Origin: Sphaerotilus microaerophilus
Lineage (GTDB): Bacteria > Pseudomonadota > Gammaproteobacteria > Burkholderiales > Burkholderiaceae_C
NCBI RefSeq assembly: GCF_023734135.1
Contig: NZ_AP025730.1
Span: forward strand, 3,906,001-3,970,000
Reading direction: 5' to 3'
DNA: 64,000 nt
Shown: positions 1 to 8,934 of the stretch, in pieces
Layout of the letters: every line of letters starts with the position of its first letter
Position numbering within the stretch: the first letter of the stretch is position 1
Translations under genes and position numbers: made by a program
Notes under the pieces: generated by a model
What the model was told of the DNA's origin: nothing
Seen by the model: only the letters and a program-made list of their open reading frames with translations
The model's database searches: none

Positions 1-130
1 TTCAGGCTCGACCACCACCTCGTCACACCGTACCACCCCATCCCGCCGGGCCTCACCCCGACCTCGATACCCCCCTCACCTCCCACCCCTTTCCCCGAGA
101 CACCGCCCCGCCGACGACCCACGATGAGGC
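1..130. other. Left-edge sequence without an assignable gene
   Basis: This short stretch before traN is C-rich and has no recognisable domain. One + frame is open from the edge to a TGA at 125-127 and could be the low-complexity tail of an upstream transfer gene, but the Pro/Arg/Ser-rich peptide matches nothing I know. The upstream part of the conjugation cluster is outside the window. Confidence 0.3.
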
Positions 131-2587
131 GTGCCCACCACCCCGTCCACCGCCAGCCTCCCGCCATCGACGACCCGCAGCACCGCGCTGCGCCGCCTTG
201 TCGCATTCATCGCAGTCAGCAGCCTGCTGATCACCCAGACCACCAGCCTGGCCGGCCCACATGACGAAGGCCTGGCGGCGGGGCGTGCCGCCAACCCGGT
301 CATCCGCGGTGGCATCACCACCCCGGGCGCTTCAGCCGCGGTGCCGGGCTTCACCAGCAGCCCGGGCGAGCGCAGCTTCTACCGCCAGCCCAACCTGGCA
401 GCGCAGGGCAACAGCCTTCTGGCAGCCTGCGCCAGCACGCCCCAGGACCCGGTGTGCCAGGCCTTGCTGGGGGCCCAGGCCTCGGCCAACACCGCCCGCC
501 CGGGCCTGGCGGTGGATGACCCGTCCGTTGCGGCTGCGCGGGCGATCAACCGGTCTCCTTCGTCCCAGCTGGGCGATCTGTCGGCCTACTACAGCGGCTG
601 CAGCACCAGCGCCACCGCCCTGCCCGCACGCGTCGAGCCACGCAGCTGCCTGCGCTCCTCTGAACCCGGCAGCCTGCGCTGCAGCCGTCAACTCAGCGTT
701 GCCGTCACCCGCAGCAGCAGTTGCACCCCGGGCGACTGGTTTGCCCACGCCGGCTCCGGCTCAGCCGGGCTGGATGCGCAGTGCCTGCCGGACCGGCCGC
801 TGACGGCACAGCGCTTTCGGGTGACGCAGGGCGGCAGCCCGCTGGCCTTCTTTGATGTGGACCTGACGCGGCCGACGCCCTTCACTGCACTAGTGGCCGT
901 GCTCGGCAGCAGCCTCTCAGCGATCGACGGGCAGCCGATCCGTGAAGGGGTCTGGGTGTCCGACTCCGCCTGCAGCGGCCCGGTCTGCACCCTGACCGCG
1001 CAGATCGCCCCGGAGCGGCGCGAGACCTGCATCGGCGGCAATGAGTCGGTGTTGTCCTGCACCAGCGTCGAACCCTTCCTTCCCACCTACTCCGCCTGCC
1101 CGGCGGGCACCCAGGGTGGTGACCTCATCCAGGCCATGACCTGTGCGGGAGACAACGGCTGCAGCAGCACCCGCCTGGACCCGCAGCGCTGTTTTGCCCC
1201 TTCCTCCGGCTGGACGCCCTACACCGGCGCGGACACCTCGGGCAGCCTGGCAAGCCTGTACTGGACCCCGGCCAGCAGCCGCAGCGTGGTGGGCTGGGCG
1301 GTCAACCCGCTGTTCGGCCCCATCCCCACCCTGCAGCTGTCCTACGAGGCGGCCCGCTCCACGGTGACGGAGACCGACCGCTGGGACGATCAATGCCCCA
1401 ACCTGGCAGCAGGAGGACGCTGCACGGCCTCGCCCACGTCGGCGGAGGTCTGCACCCACGGCCCGGCCACCCAATTGATCGACGGCGCGCCGGTCACCCG
1501 GGACTGCTGGGAGTACAGCCGCAGCCTGACCTGCGCCGGGTGGGTGCCGGCCGACCCCTGTGCTGAACTCGTGGCGGCCGGCTGCACGCCGCAGGGCTCC
1601 AGCTGCCTCCAAAGTGATCCGGCCACCGGCGCCTGCCGGATGGTCGAAGAGCGCTTCTCCTGCCCCCGACCCGCGGAGACGGTGACCAGCGCCAGCGGTT
1701 GCCCGACGCAGACCTTCTGCCTGAACGGCAACTGCTTCGACACCGCCGCCCCGGCCGATGCGGACTTCGCGCGCAGCATCACGATGCTGGAGGCTGGCCG
1801 GCAGGCCGGGGTCTACCTGGACACCGACCGCATGGAGGTGTTCCGCGGCGAGGGCAACCGCTGCCGCGATCGCCTTTTCACGAACTGCTGCAGCGCAGAC
1901 ACCCGCGGCGGCTCGATGCACAACCTGGCGGTGCTGGGCATGGGATCCCGGCTGGTCTACGACCTGCTGATGAACCCCGGCAACCAGCGCTTTGTGCAGC
2001 AGGGCCTGCAGGCGTTGCTGATGGGCCAGGGGTTTGTGGGCAGTTTCAGCAGCTATGGCATCACGGTGGCGGTCAACGGGGCAGCCCTGCCAGCCGGCTC
2101 GGTGGCGCTGTACTCCGGCGAGAGTGTGGTGGTTGCCTTCGACCCCTGGACGCTGGCGGTGGCAGCGGTGTTCTACGCCGCGCTGTCGCTGACCTCCTGC
2201 AACGAGGACGAAGCCCGTCTGGCGATGAAGGAAGGCGCCGGGCTCTGCCACAGCGTGGGCGACTGGTGCTCCACCTGCCTGAGGGTGCTGGGCAGCTGTG
2301 TGTCCTGCACCGAACGGACCACCTCCAAGTGCTGCTTCAACTCCAGGCTGGCCCGCATCATCAACGAGCAGGGCCGCCAACAGCTCGGCAAGGGCTGGGG
2401 CGATGTGCGCTCACCCGACTGCTCGGGTTTCACGGTGGCGCAACTGCAGGCGCTGGACTTTGCCGCCATGGACCTGTCGGAGTTCTACGCCTCCCTGGTG
2501 CCCACGCTGCCGGACGCCGCCGCCCTGCAGAGCCGGGTGGGCAGCCGGGCGCCCAGCTGCTACTACGGACAGGGGAGTTGCCCATGA
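131..2587 (+). CDS. traN: F-type conjugative transfer protein TraN (mating-pair stabilisation)
   Basis: This is a secreted, very cysteine-rich 818-residue protein. TraN proteins of F-type transfer systems are outer-membrane adhesins of the donor that stabilise mating pairs. The start is a GTG. A basic stretch followed by a hydrophobic segment at about residues 20-42 looks like a signal peptide. Cysteines are spread along the chain, with dense clusters near residues 160-330 and 680-740, as expected for disulfide-bonded TraN. The gene is followed with ATGA overlaps by the traF/traH/traG cluster, which supports the call. The N-terminal start is the least certain part, because no clear ribosome site precedes the GTG. 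Confidence 0.8.
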   Translation: MPTTPSTASLPPSTTRSTALRRLVAFIAVSSLLITQTTSLAGPHDEGLAAGRAANPVIRGGITTPGASAAVPGFTSSPGERSFYRQPNLAAQGNSLLAACASTPQDPVCQALLGAQASANTARPGLAVDDPSVAAARAINRSPSSQLGDLSAYYSGCSTSATALPARVEPRSCLRSSEPGSLRCSRQLSVAVTRSSSCTPGDWFAHAGSGSAGLDAQCLPDRPLTAQRFRVTQGGSPLAFFDVDLTRPTPFTALVAVLGSSLSAIDGQPIREGVWVSDSACSGPVCTLTAQIAPERRETCIGGNESVLSCTSVEPFLPTYSACPAGTQGGDLIQAMTCAGDNGCSSTRLDPQRCFAPSSGWTPYTGADTSGSLASLYWTPASSRSVVGWAVNPLFGPIPTLQLSYEAARSTVTETDRWDDQCPNLAAGGRCTASPTSAEVCTHGPATQLIDGAPVTRDCWEYSRSLTCAGWVPADPCAELVAAGCTPQGSSCLQSDPATGACRMVEERFSCPRPAETVTSASGCPTQTFCLNGNCFDTAAPADADFARSITMLEAGRQAGVYLDTDRMEVFRGEGNRCRDRLFTNCCSADTRGGSMHNLAVLGMGSRLVYDLLMNPGNQRFVQQGLQALLMGQGFVGSFSSYGITVAVNGAALPAGSVALYSGESVVVAFDPWTLAVAAVFYAALSLTSCNEDEARLAMKEGAGLCHSVGDWCSTCLRVLGSCVSCTERTTSKCCFNSRLARIINEQGRQQLGKGWGDVRSPDCSGFTVAQLQALDFAAMDLSEFYASLVPTLPDAAALQSRVGSRAPSCYYGQGSCP

Positions 2588-2961
2588 AGCCGGTGTCTCC
2601 CCTGCTGGGGTTGGGTCTCCTGCTGGCCGCAAGCCCGGCTCCCGCCACCGGCAGCCGGCTGGCCGTGGAGGATGCTCGGCCGCTGATGCTGCGGGCCCTT
2701 GATGCGGCCGATGGGCGCGCCCAGGGTGTGCTGGTGGGCGACTCTGCGCGCAGCCTCGCCCAGCACTTCCAGACCTCGGCACCGGTCCTGGTCGATGTGG
2801 TCACGCTGCGCCACTTCTCGCAGCCGGGCTGCCGGCGCCTGCAGGTCACCTTCCGGCAAGAAGGGGTGCGCCTGCCGGGAGCCGACCTGGCGGGGCCGCG
2901 GTCGCTGGCCTTCTGCATCAACTTCTGCCGCGACGGGCAGCCGCCCCGGTCGCTGGAGTGA
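2584..2961 (+). CDS. Small secreted protein of the transfer cluster, unknown function
   Basis: The 125-residue product starts at an ATG that overlaps the traN stop (ATGA), so the two are probably translationally coupled. Residues 1-22 form a typical signal peptide, hydrophobic and ending in Ala-Thr-Gly. The mature part has three cysteines, one in a GCRR context and two in an FCINFC motif near the C-terminus, suggesting a disulfide-bonded periplasmic protein. I do not recognise the family. Its position between traN and traF suggests an accessory role in pilus or mating-pair assembly. Confidence 0.6.
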   Translation: MKPVSPLLGLGLLLAASPAPATGSRLAVEDARPLMLRALDAADGRAQGVLVGDSARSLAQHFQTSAPVLVDVVTLRHFSQPGCRRLQVTFRQEGVRLPGADLAGPRSLAFCINFCRDGQPPRSLE

Positions 2962-2967
2962 GACGCC

Positions 2968-3915
2968 ATGTCGGGTGTGCCTGCCCTGGAATCCCTGCTG
3001 GTCATTGCATTGGCGAGCTGCGCCCTGCCCTGCCAGGCGCAGGGCAGCGGCTATTGGTCCGATGCCTGGCGCGGCTGGCATTTCTACGAACTGCCGGAAG
3101 AGCCGGCACCGCGCCCTGTGGCCCGGCCAGCCTCTGCGGCTTCGGCCTCTCCTGCCTCTGATCGAGCGTCAGTCACGCCCCCACCCCGGGCACCGGAGCT
3201 GCTGGAGTTCGAGCGCCTGCAGAAGGCGTTGGAGGAGCTGCGGCAGATCGCCATCGTTCAGCCCAGCGAGGCCAATGTGCGGCGCTACATGACGCTGGAG
3301 TCGCAGGTGGTGGCACGGGCCTCGGCCTTTGCGGATGTGGCCCGGCGGGTGGCCTGGATGCAGTCGGAGTTGGACCCCAGTCTGCAGGGCCGGCCGGTGA
3401 ACGCGCTGGCGCTGGAGGTCTACGACCAGCAGCAGGCGCGCTCGCGCAGCCGGGCGGTAGCGGCGCTGGCGCGCGACCATGTGCTGCTGTTTTTCTTCCG
3501 CAGCGACTGCCCCTACTGCCATGCGATGGCGCCGGTGCTGGCGGCGTTTGCCGGGCAGCATGGGCTGCGGGTGGAGGCTGTCAGTGTGGACGGCGGCGCA
3601 CTGCCGCAGTACCCGCAGCCGCGCGTGGACAACGGCATCGCCCGGGCGCTGCAGGTCAGCCAGGTGCCGGCGCTGTACCTGGCCCAGCCGGGGGCTGGGC
3701 GCATCACGCCAATCGGCTTCGGGGTGCTGTCGCAGGCGCAACTGCTGGAGCGCCTGGGCAGCCTGGCCGAAGGACCGCCGGTCGGCGCGGTGGGTGGTGC
3801 ACCAGGTGGTGCACCAGGTGGTGCACCACCTGGTGCGGCGAGCGTTGCGCCATTTCGCAGCGATCTGACCACCACCGCGGCCCTGCCGGGCCCGACCTGG
3901 GGAATCAAGCCATGA
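2968..3915 (+). CDS. traF: Conjugative transfer protein TraF, thioredoxin-like
   Basis: The 315-residue protein has a signal peptide (about residues 1-24) and a C-terminal thioredoxin-like domain with a CPYC redox motif at Cys181-Cys184 (FRSDCPYC). F-type TraF/TrbB proteins are periplasmic and help fold or assemble Cys-rich transfer proteins such as TraN and TraH. An early SGYWSDAWRGWHFYE segment is also typical of TraF. Unlike plasmid F TraF, which has lost the active site, this copy keeps both cysteines and so may act as its own disulfide isomerase. The tail carries a GGAP repeat. Its stop overlaps the traH start. Confidence 0.88.
   Translation: MSGVPALESLLVIALASCALPCQAQGSGYWSDAWRGWHFYELPEEPAPRPVARPASAASASPASDRASVTPPPRAPELLEFERLQKALEELRQIAIVQPSEANVRRYMTLESQVVARASAFADVARRVAWMQSELDPSLQGRPVNALALEVYDQQQARSRSRAVAALARDHVLLFFFRSDCPYCHAMAPVLAAFAGQHGLRVEAVSVDGGALPQYPQPRVDNGIARALQVSQVPALYLAQPGAGRITPIGFGVLSQAQLLERLGSLAEGPPVGAVGGAPGGAPGGAPPGAASVAPFRSDLTTTAALPGPTWGIKP
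3789..3836 (+). repeat. Short GGTGCACCA tandem repeat in the traF tail
   Basis: The unit GGTGCACCA with its GGT linker is repeated about three times and encodes a collagen-like GGAPGGAPGGAP tract near residue 280 of TraF. It lies after the thioredoxin fold and is probably a flexible linker whose copy number can vary. Confidence 0.7.
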
Positions 3916-5357
3916 CCCGCCTGTCTGTGTTGAGTCGTCGAAGTGGCTGCGCGGTGATCGCGCTGGCGCTGGCCCTGCCGCATCCGCTGGCCTTTGCGGG
4001 GGACCTCAACCGCGAGGTGGACACGATGTTCCGCCAGCTCGGGGCGGTGGGCAATGTGACGGCACCAGGGGCTTTTCGGGGGCAGGCCTTCAACACCTAC
4101 ACCGGCGGCAGCTTCTTCATGCGCACGCCCAACAAGGTCTACCAATTGGCTGCCGTGCAGTTTCCCAGTGCCAAGGGGGGATGCGGCGGCATCGACGTGT
4201 TTGCAGGCTCGTTCTCGCACATCTCGTCCGACGAATTCAAGAACATGCTGCGCAACATCACCGCGGCCTTGCCGGGCATTGCGTTTCAGCTGGCGCTGGA
4301 GTCGGTGTCACCCATGCTGGGCGGCCTGACGAAGTGGGCCAAGGGGCTGGAGACCTGGATCAACAACGCACGCATCAGCTCCTGCGAAACGGCCAAGGCC
4401 ATCGTCAGCTCGGCAGCGGACGCCACCGGGTTCAGCTCGCAGGAGACCTGCGCGGACCTGGCCATCGAGATGGGGATGGAGACGGACCGCGACGCCGCAA
4501 GGCGCCGCTGTGCCTCCGACCGCCCGAGCATCCTGGCCTCGGCCCGGCGCTCGTCGGACCCGAACCTGCGCAACCGCGCGCCCTTTGTCGGCAACCTGAC
4601 CTGGAAGGCGCTGCAGCACGCCAGCAATCAGCTCGACGATGCGGAGCGCGAGTTGATCATGAGCCTGGTGGGCACGGTGATCTTCCATCCGGAGGAGGCC
4701 GCCCGGGATCCGGAGCCGATCGCGCCCACGCTGACCTCGATCAGCCAGTTGCTCTACGGCCAGGGCGACAGCTCCGGCTCCGGGGTGTCGCAGCACCTGC
4801 TGCGCTGCAACAACTACAGCGACTGCGATGTCGTCACGCTGGACACCACCTACAGCCACACCCCCTTCACGGTGAAGGTGGAGACGCTGATGCGCTCGAT
4901 CGCGGAAAAGATCGCCACGCGCACGGCCATCCCGAACAACTCGGCCGAACTGGGCTTCGTGAACCAGACCACCGAACCGGTCTACAAGATGTTGTCGGTG
5001 GGCTCGTCGATCCCCGGATCGGGCCTGGCGGACAGCCTGATTGCCCAGTACCGCGACCTGATTGCTGCGGACTACGCCTATGTGTTCCTGGAGCGCAACC
5101 TGCGCCTGGGGATGGCGGCGCTGGACAAGGATTTCCTGCTGCAGCAGGGCCAGCGTGAGCGCGCCCAGCAGATCCGCCAGCGCAGCCAGGCCATGCTGCT
5201 GCAGCTGTCGCAGGAGAAGAACCTGCTGTACCAGAAGGTGGGCTCCTACCGCGCGGTGGCCAGCCACCTGGAGCAGCTGGAGCGGCAGCTGCGATCGAGC
5301 ATGCCGCAGCATGTGATGGACCTGCTCGGGCACCGCGCAGCGCTGATGGCGCGCTGA
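3912..5357 (+). CDS. traH: Conjugative transfer protein TraH
   Basis: The 481-residue protein has a signal peptide (about residues 1-30, ending LAFAG) and the TraH-type start of the mature protein (DLNREVDTMF, then GNVTAPGAF and QGGSFF-like segments). TraH is a periplasmic/outer-membrane part of the F-type pilus and mating-pair apparatus. The C-terminal 90 residues are rich in Gln, Arg and Leu and predicted coiled coil, also usual for TraH. The ATG overlaps the traF stop (ATGA), and a 15-21 nt gap separates it from traG. Length and order (traF-traH-traG) match the family. Confidence 0.9.
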   Translation: MTRLSVLSRRSGCAVIALALALPHPLAFAGDLNREVDTMFRQLGAVGNVTAPGAFRGQAFNTYTGGSFFMRTPNKVYQLAAVQFPSAKGGCGGIDVFAGSFSHISSDEFKNMLRNITAALPGIAFQLALESVSPMLGGLTKWAKGLETWINNARISSCETAKAIVSSAADATGFSSQETCADLAIEMGMETDRDAARRRCASDRPSILASARRSSDPNLRNRAPFVGNLTWKALQHASNQLDDAERELIMSLVGTVIFHPEEAARDPEPIAPTLTSISQLLYGQGDSSGSGVSQHLLRCNNYSDCDVVTLDTTYSHTPFTVKVETLMRSIAEKIATRTAIPNNSAELGFVNQTTEPVYKMLSVGSSIPGSGLADSLIAQYRDLIAADYAYVFLERNLRLGMAALDKDFLLQQGQRERAQQIRQRSQAMLLQLSQEKNLLYQKVGSYRAVASHLEQLERQLRSSMPQHVMDLLGHRAALMAR

Positions 5358-5378
5358 GATCCTGCAAGGTGGGTGGCC

Positions 5379-8132
5379 ATGTGGGAGATCTATGCCTACC
5401 AGAACGCCGACAGCCTGTTCGGTGTATTCAACGCGGCAGCGGCCATCCATGCCTCGGGCGACTATGCCGCAGCGCTGGCGGCGGTGGCCTTCTGCGGCTT
5501 CGCGGCCGCGCTGCTGGCCTATGCCTTTGCACCGGAGAAGCTGCAAGGCTGGAAGTGGCTGGCCACGGTGGTGCTGGTCTACGGGGTGCTGGTGCTGCCC
5601 CGCGTGACGCTGGGCATCGTGGACCGCACCGGCGGCAGCGCCGTCAAGGTGGTGGACAACGTGCCCTTCGGGGTGGCTGCGCTGGGCAGCCTGACCAGCA
5701 CCATCGGCCACACCCTCACCGGCTTGTTCGAGACGGCGTTTCAGGTGATCCCGGGCACAGGGGCCCTGCCTGCGGAGTTGAGCTACGAACGCCACGGGCT
5801 GATGTTCGGGAACCGGCTGATCCGCGAGGCCGGCACGCTGGTGTTCCAGGATCCGAACTTTCGGACCGACCTGATCCAGTTCATCCACAACTGCACCAGC
5901 TACGACCTGCTGGACGGCACCCTCGACCCGGCGGCCTTCAGCGCAGCCGGCGACGTCTGGGCGCTGATGTCCACCCCCAACCCGGCACGTTTCACGACGT
6001 TGAGCAGCGGCGCAGCCTCTGTGGTGACCTGCACCGATGCCTATGCGAATCTCAACGCCCGGCTGCCGGTGCAGGTGGGCCGACTGCAGGCGGGGCTGGC
6101 GTTGACGCTGCACCCTACGCTGCCGGCCAGTGCAGCCGCTGCGGTGATCGCCGGGCAGGTGCAGCAGGCCTACCTGAAGAACGGCATTGCCGATGCAGCG
6201 CAGACGGCGGCCGACTTGATCCGCCAGAACGCGCTGCTCAATGCCATCGAGGACACCGGTCAGTTGGTGGGCCAGAAGATCAACGATCCGGCCGCGATGG
6301 CCCTGGCGGTGGGGCGGGCACAGGCCACTGCGCAGCAGAACGCGACCTGGATCAATCAAGGCAAGCTGGCCGAGCAGGCGCTGCCGGTGCTGCGCAATGT
6401 GGTGGAGGCGCTGAGCTTTGCGCTGTTTCCTCTGCTGGTGCTGATGCTGCTGCTGTCCAGCGGTCGGGACGCGCTGCTGCTGCTCAAGGGCTACGCTCTG
6501 GTGATGGTGTGGATCCAGCTGTGGCCGCCGCTGTTTGCGGTGCTGAACTACATGGCATCGATCTACGCGGCGCACGATCTGGCAGCCGCGGCCGATCTGG
6601 GCTCCGGGGCTCGGACCCTGTCGTTGCGCACGGCGTCGACTATCTACAACCGAGCCATCTCCGGCGAAGCGGTGGCGGGCCACCTGGCGCTGGCGGTGCC
6701 GCTGCTGGCCTGGGCGTTGGTGAAGCGGCTGGAGGGCATGGGCAGCGCCTTGGTGGGGGGCCTGGGCGGCCTGCAGGGCACGCTGTCGGCGGCCACTGGC
6801 GGCGCGGCAGCAGGCAACCTGGGGCTGGGCAATGTGTCGATGGATCAGGCCCAGCTGGCCCCCAACCGCAGTTCGGCTTTCATGAGCCATTGGCAGGACG
6901 ATCGCAGCGGCAACACGTTCTCGGCGAATACGCTGACCGGGCGCAGCGCGGTGAGCCTGCTGCGCAACCAGGGCTTTGCGTCGCGGGTGGTGTCGATGCG
7001 GGTGTCCGCGCAGGAGGTCAGTGAGGCCAGCCGGCAGGCCGATGCGGCGCAGGCCGAGGCCACGTCCCTGAACCGGGAGCGGTCGGCGGCTTTGACGGAG
7101 GCTTTCTCGCGCGGGGTGAATCAGTTGAAGTCGAACAGCCAGAGCACGGCGTCGACTGCCAGCCGCTTCGAGCAGCTCGGCAGCACGCTGAATCGGCTGG
7201 ATCAGATCAGCCGCACGGTGTCGGAGCGCACGGGGGTGTCTCAATCGCAGGTGGCGCAGATCGCGTTTGGTGTGCGGGCAGCGTTGGGGCTGTCGATCCT
7301 GGGCAGCGGCGGCAAGCTTCAGGCGGATGCGGGCAAGCGCTACCAGGCCGCACTCAGCAGCGAGGAGCAGAAGGTGCTGGGGGCGATGAGCAGTGAGCAG
7401 CTGGCGGAGTTCCGGCAGTTCGGGGAGCGGGTGTCGCGCGACCGCAGCCTGGTGGAGCTGATCGGCTCTGACAGCCGCGAGGGCCGGGAGCTGGCCTCCC
7501 GGCTGGCCACCACCACCGCGCAGGCCGAGAAGGCGGAGTCCAGCTACACCGAGCGCCGGCAGCGGGCCGAGCGGCTGTCCAGCGCCCACGAACGCGGTGA
7601 GTCGATCTCGATCGACATCGCGCAGGACCCGCACAACCTGGCGATGTTCCTGCGCTATGCCGAGGCCTATGGCGGTAGCAGTGCCTCCGCTCAGGCGCTG
7701 ATGGATGCGGAACTGGCGCGCCGGGGGCTGCCGCCGAATCGACAGGGGCTGGAAGGGGCGGCCTTGCCGAGTTCGTTCGAGGAGTGGCGAGCAGGAGCGG
7801 GACGGACCGGCCCGGCGTCAGAGGCGGGGGGTGTGGTCGAACGGGCCAGGGTGTCGAACGACGCGGAGGTGGCCGGCAGGTCTTGGGTGACCCCGGCCGT
7901 GCCGGGTGCGCAGGCGGCCCCGGTCAAAGGAGGCCGCGCAGAATTTGAGAGGCGCGCCGCAGCGCTGAAGGAGCAGGTGGCCGGGAAGGTGTCTTCCGCC
8001 TCCGCGGTCACTGCAACAAGGGACCAGTCACTCATGGGTCAGGTCGGGCAACAGGTGACTGACGATGCCAGGGCGTCGGCCAGCGAGGTGGGGGATGTGG
8101 CGGAGAAGGTGTTGAGGCGGTTCAAGCGGTGA
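5379..8132 (+). CDS. traG: Conjugative transfer protein TraG (F-type, N-terminal TraG domain)
   Basis: The 917-residue inner-membrane protein begins MWEIYAYQNAD, the usual start of the TraG N-terminal domain. It has hydrophobic segments near residues 25-75, a membrane cluster around 345-400 and another near 430-450. The second half is hydrophilic, Gln/Ala/Ser-rich and helical, corresponding to the periplasmic entry-exclusion region. F-type TraG acts in pilus assembly and mating-pair stabilisation. I choose the ATG at 5379 over a GTG at 5373 because AAGGTGGG at 5366-5373 is then correctly spaced. It is the last transfer gene seen. Confidence 0.9.
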   Translation: MWEIYAYQNADSLFGVFNAAAAIHASGDYAAALAAVAFCGFAAALLAYAFAPEKLQGWKWLATVVLVYGVLVLPRVTLGIVDRTGGSAVKVVDNVPFGVAALGSLTSTIGHTLTGLFETAFQVIPGTGALPAELSYERHGLMFGNRLIREAGTLVFQDPNFRTDLIQFIHNCTSYDLLDGTLDPAAFSAAGDVWALMSTPNPARFTTLSSGAASVVTCTDAYANLNARLPVQVGRLQAGLALTLHPTLPASAAAAVIAGQVQQAYLKNGIADAAQTAADLIRQNALLNAIEDTGQLVGQKINDPAAMALAVGRAQATAQQNATWINQGKLAEQALPVLRNVVEALSFALFPLLVLMLLLSSGRDALLLLKGYALVMVWIQLWPPLFAVLNYMASIYAAHDLAAAADLGSGARTLSLRTASTIYNRAISGEAVAGHLALAVPLLAWALVKRLEGMGSALVGGLGGLQGTLSAATGGAAAGNLGLGNVSMDQAQLAPNRSSAFMSHWQDDRSGNTFSANTLTGRSAVSLLRNQGFASRVVSMRVSAQEVSEASRQADAAQAEATSLNRERSAALTEAFSRGVNQLKSNSQSTASTASRFEQLGSTLNRLDQISRTVSERTGVSQSQVAQIAFGVRAALGLSILGSGGKLQADAGKRYQAALSSEEQKVLGAMSSEQLAEFRQFGERVSRDRSLVELIGSDSREGRELASRLATTTAQAEKAESSYTERRQRAERLSSAHERGESISIDIAQDPHNLAMFLRYAEAYGGSSASAQALMDAELARRGLPPNRQGLEGAALPSSFEEWRAGAGRTGPASEAGGVVERARVSNDAEVAGRSWVTPAVPGAQAAPVKGGRAEFERRAAALKEQVAGKVSSASAVTATRDQSLMGQVGQQVTDDARASASEVGDVAEKVLRRFKR

Positions 8133-8302
8133 AGCACTGATCGCGGTTCCAATCAACCTGTACCGCAAGAAAAGCATTCCCAGGAGGCCAGGGACACAAC
8201 CACTCCGGAATGTTGCAAGGTTGCTACGCACCCCAGATCTCAAGCGAACCTTTCAACCGAGCCATCTCAACCGATCACAAACGCCAAGGGCCGCAAAAAA
8301 CG

Positions 8303-8325
8303 TGGGGGCACATTTGGGGGCACAT
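8303..8325 (+). repeat. Two tandem copies of TGGGGGCACAT
   Basis: The 11-mer TGGGGGCACAT occurs at 8303-8313 and 8315-8325. Tandem GGGGGCA-type repeats of this kind are often found beside P4-like tyrosine integrase genes at tRNA attachment sites, and may be integrase arm sites. That link is from memory of such loci; no integrase is present here. Confidence 0.6.
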
Positions 8326-8354
8326 CCTGACTCGATCGATAAACTATCTGTTTA

Positions 8355-8370
8355 AAATCAATGTATTAGC
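8355..8370 (+). other. att-like 16-mer, copy 1
   Basis: The sequence AAATCAATGTATTAGC resembles the copy at 8403-8418 (13 of 16 identical) and the one next to the tRNA-Arg 3' end (13 of 16, opposite strand). It is probably a degenerate recombinase site. Confidence 0.4.
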
Positions 8371-8402
8371 ATATAGATGCGATTCCTTTCACCGCACCAA
8401 TG

Positions 8403-8418
8403 AAATCAACGGGTTAGC
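8403..8418 (+). other. att-like 16-mer, copy 2
   Basis: The sequence AAATCAACGGGTTAGC differs at one base from the minus-strand AAATCAAGGGGTTAGC at 37185-37200, three bases from the tRNA-Arg CCA end. This suggests an attachment-site relic, although the two copies are inverted and not direct repeats. Confidence 0.5.
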
Positions 8419-8441
8419 ACTCACAAGGTGCTGACCCGTTG
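8409..8441. terminator. Hairpin, possible terminator or recombinase site
   Basis: AACGGGTTAGCAC and GTGCTGACCCGTT form a 13-bp stem (one T-G pair) around a 7-nt loop. No clear T-tract follows, so a recombination-site palindrome is as likely as a terminator. It overlaps att-like copy 2. Confidence 0.4.
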
Positions 8442-8533
8442 TGCTTTCTGGTTGCGATGTAACGGCGGATGTAAGAGGAATTCTGGGATCGGCCGGCTGC
8501 GGGCGCCCTTACGCCTGTTTGAGTCGCTCGCAC

Positions 8534-8797
8534 CTATCTGACCTTGCCCCTGGATTCCGTATCCCATAGCTGGACTACGCACGGGCCGGCCGGGGGGCCG
8601 GCGAGCCAGTTTGCTTCGAACTGCATCGGGCTGACGTAGGCCAGTGCCGAGTGCAGTCGGGTCCGGTTGTACCAGAGCATCCAGGCCACGACATCGTCCT
8701 TGGCCTGGCGCCGGCACTTGAAGCGTTGGCCGTGCAGGCGCTCCACTTTCAGCGAGCCGAACAAGCTCTCGCTGCAGGCGTTGTCCCAGCAGTTGTC
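8534..8797 (-). pseudogene. IS3-family transposase, C-terminal fragment
   Basis: The minus strand encodes the end of an IS3-type OrfB integrase core: DNCWDNACSES, FGSLKVERL, then WYNRTRLHSALAYVSPMQFE. The reading breaks off exactly before DNCWDNA, near 8797, and the catalytic Asp residues and all of OrfA are missing. It is a dead remnant, marking an old insertion and deletion at the boundary between the transfer cluster and the defence island. No intact terminal repeat could be identified. Confidence 0.85.
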
Positions 8798-8799
8798 AG

Positions 8800-8813
8800 G
8801 TGACCTCGATCAC
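8800..8813. promoter_or_regulatory. Palindrome upstream of the XRE regulator, possible operator
   Basis: GTGACCTCGATCAC is a GTGA-N6-TCAC dyad about 120 bp before the regulator start. It could be bound by the encoded HTH protein; this is inference from position only, and it lies right at the IS3 breakpoint. Confidence 0.25.
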
Positions 8814-8934
8814 ATCGATCCACATCATCGGTTCAGAGTGAACAAGCACACGTTCCGGGGGGAGTTCGGCGGCGTGACTTTGTTATCCTGCGCAGCACCC
8901 CGACCCTAGCCGCCTGTTCAAGGAGACCGGATCG

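Larger units (their letters stand above)
8133..8533. other. Gene-free junction between transfer cluster and defence island
   Basis: No convincing gene is seen here. The stretch is clearly richer in A and T than its surroundings, especially at 8330-8410. It holds the GGGGGCACAT repeats, two att-like 16-mers and a hairpin, each listed separately. No integrase remnant could be read in any frame. Confidence 0.6.

Noticed and set aside
4308..7634. Long minus-strand open frame opposite traH/traG
   Set aside because: Composition rich in Arg, Gln and His with no motif, while the + strand has coupled transfer genes.
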